A stretch of DNA of 64,000 nt from Alphaproteobacteria bacterium. GTDB taxonomy: Bacteria; Pseudomonadota; Alphaproteobacteria; RF32; CAG-239. The notes beneath the pieces were generated by a model that saw nothing but the letters and a program-made list of their open reading frames with translations, had not been told where the DNA came from and did not search any database. Made by a program: the position numbers and the translations under genes. The stretch lies in the NCBI GenBank assembly GCA_017460085.1, contig JAFUBQ010000007.1:16747-80746 (forward strand). The letters are read 5' to 3'. This document shows, in pieces, positions 63,784-64,000 of this stretch (the first letter of the stretch is position 1; each line of letters starts with the position of its first letter).

Positions 63784-64000
63784 TTACTTAAGAATTTTAG
63801 AAACAACGCCGGCTCCAACAGTTCTACCACCTTCACGAATAGCGAAGCGCAAACCTTCATCCATTGCAATCGGGTGCAACAATTGAACCGTAATTGTTAC
63901 GTTATCACCAGGCATAACCATTTCCGTGCCCTCCGGCAATGTAATTGTGCCGGTAATATCTGTGGTGCGGAAATAGAATTGCGGACGATAATTTGAGAAG
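63784..64000 (-). CDS. tuf: Elongation factor Tu, C-terminal part
   Basis: 72 codons at the right edge ending at TAA (63784-63786). [17 protein letters not shown], and the final [17 protein letters not shown] are the C-terminal domain III of EF-Tu, which delivers aminoacyl-tRNA to the ribosome. The 5' part lies outside the window. Confidence 0.97.
   Translation of the reverse strand, partial: FSNYRPQFYFRTTDITGTITLPEGTEMVMPGDNVTITVQLLHPIAMDEGLRFAIREGGRTVGAGVVSKILK

Overview
This AT-rich window most likely comes from an uncultured, host-associated, largely anaerobic alphaproteobacterium. The reading is inference from gene content. The outer-membrane and lipid A genes are Gram-negative, dnaK has an alphaproteobacterial-type RpoH promoter, and pyruvate:ferredoxin oxidoreductase and an [FeFe]-hydrogenase maturase point to fermentation. 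SodC and a peroxiredoxin suggest brief oxygen exposure.

Layout. 1-2.7 kb: 5' part of a very long secreted protein built on an N-I-S-G-G-T-I repeat (minus strand, runs off the left edge). 2.8-7.1 kb: esterase, an orphan small transcript, endA, a phosphoethanolamine-transferase-like enzyme and tcdA. 7.1-9.3 kb: a nested-palindrome element, a helical orphan gene and a peroxiredoxin. 9.4-21 kb: nifJ, then a minus-strand envelope operon pyrH-frr-uppS-cdsA-rseP-bamA-lpxD-fabZ that lacks dxr and lpxA at their usual places. 21-26.6 kb: accessory island with three tandem paralogues of unknown function, two copies of a structured leader RNA, an orphan gene pair, and an attenuator-like RNA before a small HTH gene. 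26.7-35.3 kb: plsY, dprA, topA, infA, dnaK, ugd, pgpA. 35.3-41.7 kb: pseudopilin, hydE, tRNA-Arg, a MEMO-AMMECR1 fusion, a candidate sRNA, and a three-copy 155-bp tandem repeat bounded by duplicated tRNA-Val 3' ends. 41.7-51.3 kb: DsbD/ScsB-like reductase, yqgE, Sel1 protein, membrane proteins, sodC, degenerate GGDEF protein, mlaC, mlaA, rpmJ. 51.3-64 kb: orphan gene with odd codon use, TPR-methyltransferase fusion, alaS, lipoprotein, MORN/ankyrin protein, MBL hydrolase, a second member of the helical orphan family, a second MORN protein, a TPR protein, degenerate repeats and the 3' end of tuf.

The clearest candidate for something undescribed is the leader RNA duplicated in front of two of the three tandem paralogues (21181-21328 and 22690-22832). 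Three predicted helices are kept by compensatory changes between the copies, and a CCTGCC segment can pair either locally or with the loop of a hairpin just before the ribosome binding site. The second is the RNA at 26155-26309, which has mutually exclusive helices and an intrinsic terminator ahead of a regulator gene. The third is the tRNA-Val-flanked repeat array. No transposase, integrase or CRISPR array was found. Several start sites were moved inward from the longest open frame to an ATG with a good ribosome binding site; each case is noted.
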